A stretch of DNA of 64,000 nt from Kiloniella litopenaei (GCF_000982415.1 NZ_LANI01000005.1:248001-312000), one strand, 5' to 3'. Shown: positions 44,650 to 54,199, numbered from the stretch's first letter. Numbers and translations are program-made. Notes: a model not told the origin generated them from the letters alone.

Positions 44650-45519
44650 TTAGCTATCGATCTTTTCTTCGCTTTGTTCCGGAACCCACCCCGTGCAGCC
44701 TTTAAAGGCAATAGATAGTGCTGTGATAGTCGTGGCTGTTGGGAGATATGTCAGAGCTATTATGAACAGGTTAAGTATAAAAATTTCTAGTCCATTGTTC
44801 AGAAAATGCTTATTCAAGTCGTTGATATAATTTTCAAAATTAACTTGAGATGCATTCGTCGTTATAGATGGCAGCTCTGAAATAAAAGCACTTTCGAAAG
44901 CCTGACTAATAATAATGATAAACAATGCATAAGGGGTGGTTACTATAATGAAAGTTCCTAAAAGTCGCCAGCCTTGTCTGTCTGTGTGCTTCCAGCTGTT
45001 ACTTAAGGTGTATTTTTCACCTATGGCTGTTGCAGGTAATATAAATGATAAGCGTGCAGCTACATAAATAATAAAAATGAATAAAGCGAAGAAAAGTATA
45101 GGTAGACTGGCTGGGATAGCTGCGCCTAGAGTTAGAGCAGGAAGGCTTCCGAGTATAAGTAAGCCATAGGAAATTAGTATTAATTGAATAACCCTGAGAA
45201 GAAATCGCCAGTGTACTCTTCTCCAACTAGAGATAAAAGTTGGTTCTGATTTTTCAAGGTTAAGTAATGTTCTTCTGTGCCAAGCAACCGCAAAAAGAGA
45301 ATGTGGGATAAAAGATAATATAAACAATATAATAATAAGAAATGGGCTGCCGAAGTTTGTAATGGTTACGGCTGTTATAAGAGCCGATAGCAAGAACGGA
45401 AACAAAGCCATTTGCATCAAAGCGGGTAAATTCCCCATAACCGTTTTGATGGCAAGGCCACTAACGATCTTGACCGGAATGTCATGAACGGCTTGTTCTG
45501 GAGGAATCTGGGATACCAT
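44650..45519 (-). CDS. Polytopic membrane protein, paralogue B
   Basis: A 289-aa protein with about six membrane helices (for example ALFPFLLSALITAVTI, FLIIILFILSFIPHSLFAVAW, LILISYGLLILGSLPALTLG). It matches the organisation of the gene after it on the minus strand, including the FxxAAI-like loop followed by a SWK/SWN motif, so the pair probably arose by duplication. AT-rich and unlike neighbours in codon use. No function can be assigned; a membrane complex of the two is possible. Confidence 0.7.
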   Translation of the reverse strand: MVSQIPPEQAVHDIPVKIVSGLAIKTVMGNLPALMQMALFPFLLSALITAVTITNFGSPFLIIILFILSFIPHSLFAVAWHRRTLLNLEKSEPTFISSWRRVHWRFLLRVIQLILISYGLLILGSLPALTLGAAIPASLPILFFALFIFIIYVAARLSFILPATAIGEKYTLSNSWKHTDRQGWRLLGTFIIVTTPYALFIIIISQAFESAFISELPSITTNASQVNFENYINDLNKHFLNNGLEIFILNLFIIALTYLPTATTITALSIAFKGCTGWVPEQSEEKIDS

Positions 45520-45554
45520 GCTGTCTTTCCCGGCTTTGCTTCCGGCCTTCTGAT

Positions 45555-46262
45555 TTAATTTAACTCTTCAACAATTCTGCGTGCAGCGGCAACGGGGTCT
45601 TCTGCGCCTGTGATCGGACGGCCAATGACAAGGTAATCCGCACCGGCTTCAATGGCATCACGCGGTGTCATGATTCGTTTCTGATCACCTGCATTTGCCC
45701 ATGTCGGCCTTATGCCGGGAACCACAAGCTTAAAATCAGGTCCACAGGCCTTGCGAAGCAGTTTTATTTCTTTTGAAGAACAGACCACGCCGTCAATGCC
45801 GCTTCCTTTTGCAAGTAGAGCTAAGCGTTCGACCTGTTCTGCTGCCGGACCCTTTTGGCCTACGTCAGATAGGTCGTTATCGTCCATACTTGTCAGGACT
45901 GTTACCGCCAAGACGATTGGGCGTGGAAGGCCGAGGTCCTCTGATGTTTCCCGTGCAGCTTCTGCGGCGGCTTGCATCATGGCTTTGCCCCCTGAGGCGT
46001 GCACGTTCACCATGAAAGGGCGCATGTGTAGGGAAGACCGGATTGCGCCGGCAACAGTATTGGGAATGTCGTGAAATTTCAGATCGACAAAAAGTGGTTC
46101 GCCACCAACCGCGCCTCTGACGGCATTGGGACCTTGAGCCGTGAAAAGCTCTTTGCCTATTTTAATACCGCCGACTTCACCAGAGAGTGCCTTTGCAAGC
46201 TCTGTTGCCTTGTTTATATCCGGGGTGTCAATGGCAACAAAGATGCGTTCTTTCGGGGTCAT
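45555..46262 (-). CDS. pyrF: Orotidine 5'-phosphate decarboxylase
   Basis: A 235-aa TIM-barrel enzyme making UMP. The catalytic signature is DLKFHDIPNTVAGA with Asp-Lys-x-x-Asp; the phosphate loop is VIGRPITGAEDP near the end. The open frame reaches 46328, but ATG 46262 (MTPKERIFVAIDTPD) has GGAG eight bases upstream and fits the family. In related genomes pyrF neighbours trpF; here two membrane genes lie between. Confidence 0.95.
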   Translation of the reverse strand: MTPKERIFVAIDTPDINKATELAKALSGEVGGIKIGKELFTAQGPNAVRGAVGGEPLFVDLKFHDIPNTVAGAIRSSLHMRPFMVNVHASGGKAMMQAAAEAARETSEDLGLPRPIVLAVTVLTSMDDNDLSDVGQKGPAAEQVERLALLAKGSGIDGVVCSSKEIKLLRKACGPDFKLVVPGIRPTWANAGDQKRIMTPRDAIEAGADYLVIGRPITGAEDPVAAARRIVEELN

Positions 46263-46385
46263 AATCCGATCTCCAGTCGAGGTTGTTAATCGGAACCCAT
46301 ACCTAACAGAGGTAACCGTATTGGTCACCCCTGTATTTATCGTAATAAGTAATTAATACTGAATAGATCGTGGCTGATGCTATAT

Positions 46386-47333
46386 TCAAATGCCGTTAAT
46401 ACGCTTATCAACCAGCTGTGCGGCGGCCAGATCTTCAAGTGCATGACCAACAGATTTGAAGTAGGTAATTTCTTCTGCAGAAGTCCGACCTTTATGTTCG
46501 CCTTGGGTAAGGTCAAAGAGATCTGCTTTGATATCTTCTTTTGTCAAAATACCGTTTTGCAGGGGAATAACGATGTCCCCGCCTTCTTTCATTGCGCCTG
46601 CGTATGTATCGACAAAAACACTGCTGCGTTTGATCGCTTCGTCATCAGCTTCGCGCATATCCGGGCGATAGGCGCCGACCAGATCAAGGTGTTGGCCGGG
46701 TTGTAACCAATTTCCTGAAATAAGGGGTGTTTTGCTCAAGGTGGCGCTAGATATGATATCTGCAGTCCTAACGGCCTTTTCCAGATTTTCCTCGGCATGG
46801 GCTTTGAAGCCAAGGTTGTTCATCTCCTGTGCGAGGTCTTCCGCTTTTTTAATATCACGCCCCCAGATCGCTACTTCTTTGATTGGGCAGACAGCTGCAT
46901 GTGCCTGAATAAGATTTGGTGCAAGGACGCCTGTTCCCACCATTGTCAGCCTTGTACTGTCTGGCCGCGCAAGATAGGACGTGGCCAATGCAGAAGCTGC
47001 TGCCGTGCGACGTGCGGTAAGGGTTTTTGCTTCGATAAGTGCTTTGGGGGTTCCGGTATCACCATCAAAGAGGATGTAAATGCCTTGGATAGCGGGTAAA
47101 TCTTTTTTGCCATTTTCAGGACTAACCGTAACAAGTTTTACACCTACGGACTTTCCTGATTCCCATGCTGGCATAAGTAAAAGCGTGGACTCTCGTTGGC
47201 CGTTAGGCTGTTCCATGTCGTGGTGATGACGCATGGGAACAGTTATTTTGCCCTGAAAAGCTTCTCTGAGCGCGTCGACAAGTGAAGGATAGTCCAGGCA
47301 TTTTGTTACCTGTTCAGCTGTGATGTTTTGCAC
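46386..47333 (-). CDS. Ornithine cyclodeaminase/mu-crystallin family protein
   Basis: A 315-aa NAD(P)-dependent protein. The N-terminal part binds substrate (MRHHHDME, LLLMPAWESG), and the Rossmann segment TMVGTGVLAPNLIQAHAAV is near residue 130. GAYRPDMREADDEAIKRS is a family signature. Members act as ornithine cyclodeaminase, pyrroline-2-carboxylate reductase or alanine dehydrogenase. The precise reaction cannot be told. It lies between pyrF and lapA. Confidence 0.85.
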   Translation of the reverse strand: MQNITAEQVTKCLDYPSLVDALREAFQGKITVPMRHHHDMEQPNGQRESTLLLMPAWESGKSVGVKLVTVSPENGKKDLPAIQGIYILFDGDTGTPKALIEAKTLTARRTAAASALATSYLARPDSTRLTMVGTGVLAPNLIQAHAAVCPIKEVAIWGRDIKKAEDLAQEMNNLGFKAHAEENLEKAVRTADIISSATLSKTPLISGNWLQPGQHLDLVGAYRPDMREADDEAIKRSSVFVDTYAGAMKEGGDIVIPLQNGILTKEDIKADLFDLTQGEHKGRTSAEEITYFKSVGHALEDLAAAQLVDKRINGI

Positions 47334-47478
47334 GGAGAGTCCTTTGATTAATCATTGCTTTGGATATTTTATACAATGATGGCTGCTTGAGTGCTAGCCC
47401 TAACCTTACAGAAGTACGATAATAGTTAGAGTGATTTTCTTGTTCGACTGACCGGATAGATGGAAAAAACAAAAAAAC

Positions 47479-47814
47479 TTACGAAGCTTCTTTAACAGCA
47501 AGCGAATTTGAGGCTTCTTTTTCTTTCAATTTCTTGAGCTCTTCACGCTCAAAGGAAAGATCGCGCTGCAAGTCCAATACTTTCCATTCGGCTACCTTCG
47601 CACGTCGGCGGGTAGCTGCACTGGACAGCCACGCGATAACGGCACCAGTTAAAATACCCAAACCGACTGAAATTAGGATAATAAGATAAAGCGGGTAATC
47701 AAACTGAAGCCCAAAGGGCCAGATCTCTAACGTGACATCCTGGCGATTGTTAACTGCCAAGAGCAAGATGGCCAGCGTTATAGGAGCTGTGAGTACCCAA
47801 CTAAATCGTTTCAC
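47479..47814 (-). CDS. LapA-family (DUF1049) membrane protein
   Basis: A 111-aa inner-membrane protein with two helices (LTAPITLAILLLAVNN and LYLIILISVGLGILTGAVIAWL) followed by a charged coiled-coil tail (LQRDLSFEREELKKLKEKE). This is the LapA layout, a protein tied to lipopolysaccharide assembly. Its position after ihfB matches many proteobacterial genomes. Confidence 0.85.
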   Translation of the reverse strand: MKRFSWVLTAPITLAILLLAVNNRQDVTLEIWPFGLQFDYPLYLIILISVGLGILTGAVIAWLSSAATRRRAKVAEWKVLDLQRDLSFEREELKKLKEKEASNSLAVKEAS

Positions 47815-47843
47815 TTATCTCGAACCATGTTTTGGGGGATTAA

Positions 47844-48134
47844 TTAGCTGTCTGCACCATTGTTCAGGCGCTCACGTAGCTGTTTACCCGTTTTGAAAAA
47901 AGGAATGTGTTTGGAATCCACTTCGACGGATTCGCCTGTGCGGGGGTTACGGCCAACACGGGCATCACGATGCTTGACGGAAAAAGCCCCGAAACCGCGG
48001 AGTTCGACCCGATTGCCGTCTGCGAGAGCATTTGAGATTTCGTCAAAGATAGTTGTGACGATTCTTTCAACGTCCCGATGATAGAGGTGTGGGTTTTGCT
48101 CTGCGATATGCTGAATGAGCTCTGACTTGGTCAT
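47844..48134 (-). CDS. ihfB: Integration host factor subunit beta
   Basis: A 96-aa DNA-bending protein of the HU/IHF family. Motif [22 protein letters not shown] contains the Pro-tipped DNA-binding arm (RNPRTGE), and the start [15 protein letters not shown] is IhfB-like. It pairs with IhfA encoded elsewhere. Downstream of rpsA as in most proteobacteria; the rpsA terminator separates them. Confidence 0.95.
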   Translation of the reverse strand: MTKSELIQHIAEQNPHLYHRDVERIVTTIFDEISNALADGNRVELRGFGAFSVKHRDARVGRNPRTGESVEVDSKHIPFFKTGKQLRERLNNGADS

Positions 48135-48342
48135 GCCTTACGTCTCCCTATAGCTGTTACCGAAGTAGTTCAAAATACCGGCCTCTTGCACCTCGGATTA
48201 TCTGGCATTTAATTCTGACTCTACGCTTTTTTTGCCGCAATTATATTCCTGTTCCTCTAAAGGGTGCCAGAGCCTGAAAAATCCGTCAAGTCTAAGTCAT
48301 TAAGAATAAAGCATTTCCACTATATAAAAACGTTTTTAATGC

Positions 48343-48375
48343 AAAAAAGGCCCGGTGAATGAACACCGGGCCTTT
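48343..48375 (-). terminator. rpsA terminator
   Basis: On the minus strand AAAGGCCCGGTG pairs with CACCGGGCCTTT around a 6-nt loop, followed by TTTTTT (bases 48343-48348). Perfect 12-bp stem. Confidence 0.92.
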
Positions 48376-48396
48376 CTTTGAGCTGAAAAATTCAGC

Positions 48397-50088
48397 TTAT
48401 TTTTTGTCTTCAGCAGCTTTGGAGAGAGCTTCGCCGAGAATATCGCCGAGGCTAGCACCAGAGTCTGTTGAACCGTAATCAGCCATTGCCTGTTTCTCTT
48501 CAGCAGCTTCGTGCTGTTTGATGGACAGGGCAATTTTGCGTGATTTGGAATCGATGTTAGTGATACGTGCGTCGATCTTCTCGCCAACTGCGAAACGATC
48601 TGTGCGCTGTTCACTACGCTCACGGGAAAGTTCAGTTTTGCGGATTGTGCCAGTAGCACCATCAGCGATCTGTACTTCGAGAGCACCATCAGTAACGGCT
48701 GTAATAGTACAGGTAACAACAGCACCTTTTTTCAGACCCTCAACAGAACCTGCGAAAGGATCAGAGCTGAGCTGTTTGATACCAAGGCTGATGCGTTCTT
48801 TATCAACGTCAACGTCGAGAACTTTAACCTTAACCATGTCACCTTTGTTGTATTCTTTAACAGCTTCGTCACCGGAAAGTTCCCAGTTCAGATCTGAAAG
48901 GTGAACCATGCCGTCGATTTCGCCGGGAAGACCAACAAACAGACCGAATTCGGTGATGTTTTTGATTTCGCCTTCAAGCTCGGATTCAGCAGGGTGGTTT
49001 GCCTGGAATGATTCCCATGGGTTGGAAGAACATTGTTTCAGGCCAAGGCTGATACGACGTTTTGATTCGTCAACATCAAGAACCATAACAGCAACTTCCT
49101 GGCTCGTAGAAACGATTTTGCCAGGGTGGATGTTTTTCTTGGTCCAAGACATTTCAGAAACGTGAACAAGACCTTCGATACCAGCTTCTAGTTCAACAAA
49201 GGCACCGTAGTCAGTGATGTTGGTCACGCGACCTTCAAGCTTCGCGCCCATTGGGTATTTAGCTGCAACGCCATCCCAAGGATCAGTCTCAAGCTGTTTC
49301 ATGCCCAGGCTGATACGCTGTGTTTCAGCGTTGAAGCGAATAACCTGAACATCAACCTGTTGGCCGATTGTCAGTTTTTCACTTGGGTGGTTGATACGTT
49401 TCCAGGAAATATCAGTAACGTGCAACAGACCGTCAACGCCACCAAGATCAACGAAGGCACCGTAGTCAGTGATGTTTTTAACAACACCCTGAAGAACCTG
49501 ACCTTCATTAAGGTTCTGGATAAGCTCTGAACGTTGCTCTGCACGGGTTTCTTCCAGAACAGCGCGACGGGAAACAACGATGTTACCACGTGCACGATCC
49601 ATTTTCAGGATCTGGAATGGCTGTGCATTGCCCATCAATGGGGAAACGTCACGAACTGGGCGGATGTCAACCTGGCTGCCTGGCAAGAATGCCACGGCGC
49701 CGGAAAGGTCAACAGTGAAGCCACCTTTAACACGACCAAAGATAACGCCGTTAACGCGCTCATTGTCGCCAAAGGATTTTTCAAGCTGTGTCCAGGCTTC
49801 TTCGCGCTTCGCTTTATCACGAGAGACCATAACGTCTCCGTTTTTGCTTTCCATGCGCTCGAGGTAAACTTCTACCTCATCCCCGACTTTAACTTCGGGA
49901 GCCTGACCAGCGTCAGCAAATTCTTTAAGTGCAACTCGGCCCTCAGATTTGAGGCCTACATCAACAAGGGCAACATCGCCTTCGATGGCAACGATCATGC
50001 CTTTAAGTACATTACCTTCCAGACGATCGGATTGACCGAGGGATTCGTCTAGCAGGTCGGCAAAGCTTTCAGTAGCTGCTTCAGCCAT
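48397..50088 (-). CDS. rpsA: 30S ribosomal protein S1
   Basis: A 563-aa RNA-binding protein with six S1 domains in tandem; repeats of the type ITDYGAFVDLGGVDGLLHVTD, ITDYGAFVELEAGIEGLVHVS and ITEFGLFVGLPGEIDGMVHL are visible (shown here by their ITDYGAFV core). It helps mRNA bind the 30S subunit. Codons are strongly biased to highly expressed type (GGT, CGT, GTT). Downstream of cmk and before ihfB, the standard order. Confidence 0.97.
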   Translation of the reverse strand: MAEAATESFADLLDESLGQSDRLEGNVLKGMIVAIEGDVALVDVGLKSEGRVALKEFADAGQAPEVKVGDEVEVYLERMESKNGDVMVSRDKAKREEAWTQLEKSFGDNERVNGVIFGRVKGGFTVDLSGAVAFLPGSQVDIRPVRDVSPLMGNAQPFQILKMDRARGNIVVSRRAVLEETRAEQRSELIQNLNEGQVLQGVVKNITDYGAFVDLGGVDGLLHVTDISWKRINHPSEKLTIGQQVDVQVIRFNAETQRISLGMKQLETDPWDGVAAKYPMGAKLEGRVTNITDYGAFVELEAGIEGLVHVSEMSWTKKNIHPGKIVSTSQEVAVMVLDVDESKRRISLGLKQCSSNPWESFQANHPAESELEGEIKNITEFGLFVGLPGEIDGMVHLSDLNWELSGDEAVKEYNKGDMVKVKVLDVDVDKERISLGIKQLSSDPFAGSVEGLKKGAVVTCTITAVTDGALEVQIADGATGTIRKTELSRERSEQRTDRFAVGEKIDARITNIDSKSRKIALSIKQHEAAEEKQAMADYGSTDSGASLGDILGEALSKAAEDKK

Positions 50089-50224
50089 GGGTTAATATTC
50101 CTTTCAAAAGGTTCGCACTATACAGGCCGGCCGGTTTTTCCGGCGGTCTACCCAGGACCATCCCGGGCTAGTAAAATTATACTGAGAGAAACAAACGGAA
50201 CATCTTGATAAGATGTCCGGGATT

Positions 50225-50866
50225 TTAAAGAGAAAGCCGCTCGCTTACGAGTGACTTTGCAACTTCAAAAGCCTTGTCGGCATCCATATCGCTGGTGTCC
50301 AGAGTGACCGCATCTTCAGCAGCCCGCAAGGGAGCCGTAGCGCGATTACGATCCCGCTCATCACGTTCACGTAAATCTTCCAGTACGCGGGCGTATATAG
50401 ACTCATCGCCACGATCAAGCAACTCTTTATGTCTGCGTTTTGCTCGGACTTCCGGCGTTGCAGAGATGAAAAGCTTGATTTCTGCATCGGGGCAAACAAC
50501 TGTACCGATATCTCTGCCGTCCAGAACAGCACCTAAGTGATTGTTTGGCGGTGCTTTTGCAAAGTTACGTTGAAATTCCAGCAAAGATTTTCGCACTTCC
50601 TGATTAGCAGCAACAATAGATGCTGCCTGTCCAACTTTTTCGTCACGAAGGTCACTACGATTAATGTCATCTGCAGTAAAACTGTCTGCAACCTTTGCGG
50701 CAACAACGGAGTCGTTTGGGTCACTCCCCCGCTCCAAAATCAGAGATGCGACTGCTCTGTAGAGAGAACCGGTATCCAAATAGGCAAAGTTGATTGTGGC
50801 GGCGAGACGACGCGCCAGAGTTCCCTTGCCAGAAGCAACGGGACCATCAATAGCGATAACAGGCAA
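50225..50866 (-). CDS. cmk: Cytidylate kinase
   Basis: A 213-aa nucleoside monophosphate kinase that phosphorylates CMP and dCMP. P-loop IDGPVASGKGTLARRLA near residue 6, LDTGSLYRAVA for substrate binding, and LDGRDIGTVVCPDA near residue 113, all intact. Between aroA and rpsA, the usual order. Confidence 0.96.
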   Translation of the reverse strand: MPVIAIDGPVASGKGTLARRLAATINFAYLDTGSLYRAVASLILERGSDPNDSVVAAKVADSFTADDINRSDLRDEKVGQAASIVAANQEVRKSLLEFQRNFAKAPPNNHLGAVLDGRDIGTVVCPDAEIKLFISATPEVRAKRRHKELLDRGDESIYARVLEDLRERDERDRNRATAPLRAAEDAVTLDTSDMDADKAFEVAKSLVSERLSL

Positions 50867-50922
50867 AGTCTTTTCCTTTTTATCCAGCCGATAATTATTA
50901 TCTCAGTAAACGGATGGTAAGG

Positions 50923-52248
50923 TTAACCGATTTGTGCACCCAAGCCGTTCATCAGTTTGGCAAAGTCCGGGAAACTGGTGTCGATTGCATCAGCATCCAG
51001 AACCTTAACCGGTTCTTTTGCGGCCATACCCATAACCAAGAAGCTCATGGCGATACGGTGATCAAAATGCGTTGTGATCGTACCACCACCTTTTACGTCA
51101 GTGGGGGATCCTTCTACGATCAAATAATCATCGCCTTCTTCACAGGTAACGCCACAAGCTTTGAGACCATTGGCAACAGCTGAAAGGCGATCGCTTTCTT
51201 TGACACGAAGTTCGCCAAGACCTTCCATAATGGTCTTTCCTTCGGCAAAAGACGCGGCAATTGCCAGAATAGGATATTCATCAATCATGGACGGTGCACG
51301 TTCTGCGGGAACGGTGATGCCCTTGAGCTTGCTGGCGCGAACCACGAGATCTGCGACGGGTTCACCTGCTTCGGTACGCTCGTTTTCCAGCGTGATGTCA
51401 GCACCCATTTCTTTCAATGTGATGTAAATTCCGTTGCGGTGCGGGTTCATGCCGATACCGGGAAGGCGAAGCTCAGATCCTTCGTTGATAAGGGCTGCGA
51501 CTGTTGGGAAGGCCGCAGAAGAGGGATCTGAGGGAACATGCACATCAGCCGCTTTCAGTTCTGGTTGACCGACAATGGTTGTCTCCCGGCCTTCCTCGGT
51601 CTGGGTGACGCGGACTTCGGCCCCGAAGTGACGGAGCATCAGTTCGGTATGGTCGCGGGTATGTTCTGTCTCGATTACTGTTGTCTCGCCGGGGGTATTC
51701 AGTCCGGCAAGGAGAATACAGGATTTCACCTGTGCCGACGCCATTGGTAATTTGTAGCGGATAGGCATGGGCGTTTCAGCCCCCTGTACCATAAGCGGAA
51801 GACGTTGACCGGAACGGCAATGAACCTGTGTTCCCATTTCAGCCAATGGATTGGCAACCCGGCCCATGGGACGCTTTCTGAGGGATGCATCCCCGGTCAT
51901 AAAGGTGGTGATAGGGTGACTTCCCAGAATACCCATAAGCAATCTGGCGGATGTCCCTGAATTTCCCATGTCCAAAACATCTTCGGGTTCACAAAGACCG
52001 CCAATGCCGCGCCCTTCTATATGCCAGACACCTTGGTCATCCCGTTCAACATGGGCCCCCAAAGCACGCATGGCTTTGGCCGTAGCCAGCACATCTTCGC
52101 CTTCTAGCATGCCAAAAACATTGGTTTTTCCAATCGCGAGAGCCCCAAACATCAGGGACCTATGCGAGATAGATTTGTCGCCGGGAACTTTCACCGTGCC
52201 TTTGAGTGAAGAACTTGGGGTTGAAGACAGAGAATTGTCGCTGGTCAT
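50923..52248 (-). CDS. aroA: EPSP synthase, class II-like
   Basis: A 441-aa enzyme making 5-enolpyruvylshikimate-3-phosphate. Motifs: [60 protein letters not shown]. The sequence pattern is closer to the CP4 (class II) type than to E. coli AroA, but the loop that carries Ala in the glyphosate-tolerant CP4 enzyme reads NSGTS, with Gly. The frame is open 82 codons further upstream to 52494, without similarity to AroA, so ATG 52248 is chosen; the ribosome-binding site is weak. Confidence 0.93.
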   Translation of the reverse strand: MTSDNSLSSTPSSSLKGTVKVPGDKSISHRSLMFGALAIGKTNVFGMLEGEDVLATAKAMRALGAHVERDDQGVWHIEGRGIGGLCEPEDVLDMGNSGTSARLLMGILGSHPITTFMTGDASLRKRPMGRVANPLAEMGTQVHCRSGQRLPLMVQGAETPMPIRYKLPMASAQVKSCILLAGLNTPGETTVIETEHTRDHTELMLRHFGAEVRVTQTEEGRETTIVGQPELKAADVHVPSDPSSAAFPTVAALINEGSELRLPGIGMNPHRNGIYITLKEMGADITLENERTEAGEPVADLVVRASKLKGITVPAERAPSMIDEYPILAIAASFAEGKTIMEGLGELRVKESDRLSAVANGLKACGVTCEEGDDYLIVEGSPTDVKGGGTITTHFDHRIAMSFLVMGMAAKEPVKVLDADAIDTSFPDFAKLMNGLGAQIG

Positions 52249-52606
52249 TAATGTATTCCGTGTTCCGTATTCCAGATTCGTCGCGAGTTCCACCCCTAAC
52301 GAATCTGTGCGAATCTGTATGTGTTCAAGATCTGATGCGGTATCCCCGTCACAGAACTTCAACGTGCAGTGTGATCCTAAAGAATTGTTTCGGGTTTCTT
52401 TTATAGAGGAAAACCGCCTTTTACCAGAGCTTGATATTGATAAAGATCGGGCTTGTGCATGACAAAGTGGGGAAAAGTTAAAAAATTTTCTCAATATTTA
52501 AATTGTCATTCACCCTTTGTTGACAGTCTGCAGCGATCATGGCATTTGCAGTTTTTTCGAAAGCCATTGTGTGGTTGTTACAAAATTCTAGTTGGAGGAT
52601 CTGGCT
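52249..52606. other. Intergenic region between divergent aroA and TIGR02300-type gene
   Basis: About 358 bases. The part next to aroA stays open in the aroA frame but shows no family similarity. It holds a tandem 10-mer GAATCTGTGC/GAATCTGTAT at 52301-52320 and a TTGACA at 52520-52525 without a convincing -10. GGAGG at about 52594 serves the GTG start at 52607. Confidence 0.5.
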
Positions 52607-52939
52607 GTGAGTAAGCCGGAATGGGGTAGCAAACGTACCTGTCTAAGCTGTAAGGCAAAATTTTACGATTTTAAGAAATCGCCAATTGTGTGCCCGAAAT
52701 GTGGAACAGAATTGGATTTGACCGCAAAATCAGGGCGCCCAAAGCAATCTGCCAAGGCGCAGGCTGAAGAAGCAAGTGAAGCACAGGATATTGATCTGGA
52801 TACATCCGATGACGTTGTTGACTTCCCGGATGAAGAAGAATTACTTCACATTGATGACGGTGATGATCTGGATCCGGATGATGATGATGATGATCTTCAA
52901 AGTGTAAGCGGCGGCGCTGGTGGTATCAGCGACGACTAA
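52607..52939 (+). CDS. TIGR02300-type zinc-ribbon protein with acidic tail
   Basis: A 110-aa protein found in most alphaproteobacteria and of unknown function. Four cysteines (12, 15, 29, 32; TCLSCKAKFYD and VCPKCGTELD) form a zinc ribbon. The C-terminal half is extremely acidic, ending in a run of Asp (DLDPDDDDDDLQ). GTG 52607 is taken as the start, with GGAGG upstream; TTG 52592 is also open. Next to tRNA-Ala and divergent from aroA, which is a conserved setting. The acidic tail suggests interaction with a basic or nucleic-acid-binding partner (inference). Confidence 0.88.
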   Translation: MSKPEWGSKRTCLSCKAKFYDFKKSPIVCPKCGTELDLTAKSGRPKQSAKAQAEEASEAQDIDLDTSDDVVDFPDEEELLHIDDGDDLDPDDDDDDLQSVSGGAGGISDD

Positions 52940-53056
52940 GTCGTTTAAATCCTAACCAGAAGAGGGCTTTTCTTTTCGCAAGGAAAAATTTTTCTTGCCA
53001 AGGAGGAAAAGACGACATATTTTCCGCCGCATCAGCTGCTTTGCGGCGGATAAATT

Positions 53057-53132
53057 GGGGCCATAGCTCAGCTGGGAGAGCGCTTCGCTGGCAGCGAAGA
53101 GGTCAGGAGTTCGATCCTCCTTGGCTCCACCA
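53057..53132 (+). tRNA. tRNA-Ala (anticodon GGC), CCA encoded
   Basis: A 76-nt cloverleaf: acceptor GGGGCCA with TGGCTCC, D-arm GCTCAGCTGGGAGAGC, anticodon stem CTTCG/CGAAG with loop CTGGCAG (anticodon GGC), T-arm with GTTCGATCC, and encoded CCA. Reads GCC and GCT codons for alanine. Confidence 0.97.
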
Positions 53133-53134
53133 TC

Positions 53135-53173
53135 AAAACCCACTGCCTAAAGCAGTGGGTTTTGTTCTTTTTG
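53135..53173 (+). terminator. tRNA-Ala terminator
   Basis: Perfect 12-bp stem AAAACCCACTGC (53135-53146) with GCAGTGGGTTTT (53152-53163), a 5-nt loop, then GTTCTTTTT. Confidence 0.9.
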
Positions 53174-53203
53174 GCAAAAATATTCCCATAATTGCCCTCT
53201 ACT

Positions 53204-54169
53204 CTACATGATATTTAGTAATTTTTCGCTCGGCTGGTCCGCGTCTATGCGCCATTTTCCACCCCGGGCAGGGGTAATGCCATCGAGATTTATAATTGTT
53301 GAGAGTATTCGGTCTATAAAGACCTCAGCGCGGCGGGTAAGTGACTGTCGTGACGGATAGAGGAGATAAATTGGTTTAGGAGGAACAGTGTAATCGGGTA
53401 GAACCTTTTCCAATGTACCATCATTCAGTTGGTCTTTTATCAACAGATAGGGAAGCTTTGTATAACCAATCCCTCTTTTTAACGCGTTTATAATTACATC
53501 TGGATTATCAAAGGTGTAATTCGATTGAATGTCCGCTTGATATTCTCGCCCGTCCTTTTGCACAATTTGTTTGCCAACCTTTTTTTCGTCGCGGTATTGG
53601 ATCATAGGTATCTTAACCAAATCCTCTGGTTGTTTTGGGCGGCCATATCGGTTCAGAAAGTCGGGTGTGGCGGCAAGCATTAATTCCAGATCACCGATCT
53701 TGCGCGCCATGGCATCAGATTTTCCGAGTGATCCGACGCGCACAGCCAGGTCGATACCATCCTTCACAAGATCAGCAAGTTGATCGCTAAGCTTGAGCGA
53801 TATATCAAGTTCGGGATACTGGCTTTGCAGTTCAAAGACGATCGGGGCAACAAGGCTTTGCCCGATTGCCAGCGGGGCTGTAATTCGCAGTGGCCCGGTG
53901 AGGCTTTCGTCCAGATTCTTCAGTTCTTCGTGCAGTTTTGTGACTTGTTCAAGGATGTTTTGGGCATTGTTGTAAACAACCAGCCCTGCTTCTGTAGGCT
54001 TTACGCCTCGGGATGTTCTGAACAGCAATTCTTTCTGGAGGATACTTTCCAGCAAGGTAATCTGCTGGCTCACCGCAGGTTGACTGATATTTAACACCTT
54101 TGCTGCGCCCGAGAGCGAGCCTTTGTCAATGGAGGCAATGAAAGTCTGAAAAAGTTGCAGTCGATCCAT
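53204..54169 (-). CDS. LysR-family regulator, divergent from the metallo-hydrolase
   Basis: A 321-aa regulator. HTH at residues 1-60 (LQLFQTFIASIDKGSLSGAAKVL and ISQPAVSQQI are the helix regions), effector domain about 90-300 with CrgA/DmlR-like traits (LRITAPLAIGQSLVAP, then PELDISLKLSD). ATG 54169 is preferred over the in-frame upstream codon at 54202. A TATAAG-N5-CTTATA palindrome lies 15 bases before the start. It probably regulates itself and the divergent hydrolase. Confidence 0.88.
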   Translation of the reverse strand: MDRLQLFQTFIASIDKGSLSGAAKVLNISQPAVSQQITLLESILQKELLFRTSRGVKPTEAGLVVYNNAQNILEQVTKLHEELKNLDESLTGPLRITAPLAIGQSLVAPIVFELQSQYPELDISLKLSDQLADLVKDGIDLAVRVGSLGKSDAMARKIGDLELMLAATPDFLNRYGRPKQPEDLVKIPMIQYRDEKKVGKQIVQKDGREYQADIQSNYTFDNPDVIINALKRGIGYTKLPYLLIKDQLNDGTLEKVLPDYTVPPKPIYLLYPSRQSLTRRAEVFIDRILSTIINLDGITPARGGKWRIDADQPSEKLLNIM

Positions 54170-54182
54170 AGTAATCCCATGA

Positions 54183-54199
54183 TATAAGTAATGCTTATA
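54183..54199. promoter_or_regulatory. Probable LysR-type operator
   Basis: TATAAG-TAATG-CTTATA, a 6-5-6 inverted repeat with the T-N11-A core, between the LysR gene and the divergent hydrolase gene. Confidence 0.5.

Noticed and set aside
51900-52050. AroA as a naturally glyphosate-tolerant enzyme because it is class II-like
   Set aside because: The critical loop has Gly (NSGTS) where the tolerant CP4 enzyme has Ala, so tolerance cannot be claimed.
52249-52494. N-terminal extension of AroA by 82 residues
   Set aside because: The extra residues are Ser/Arg-rich with no similarity to AroA and include short DNA repeats; ATG 52248 gives the family length.
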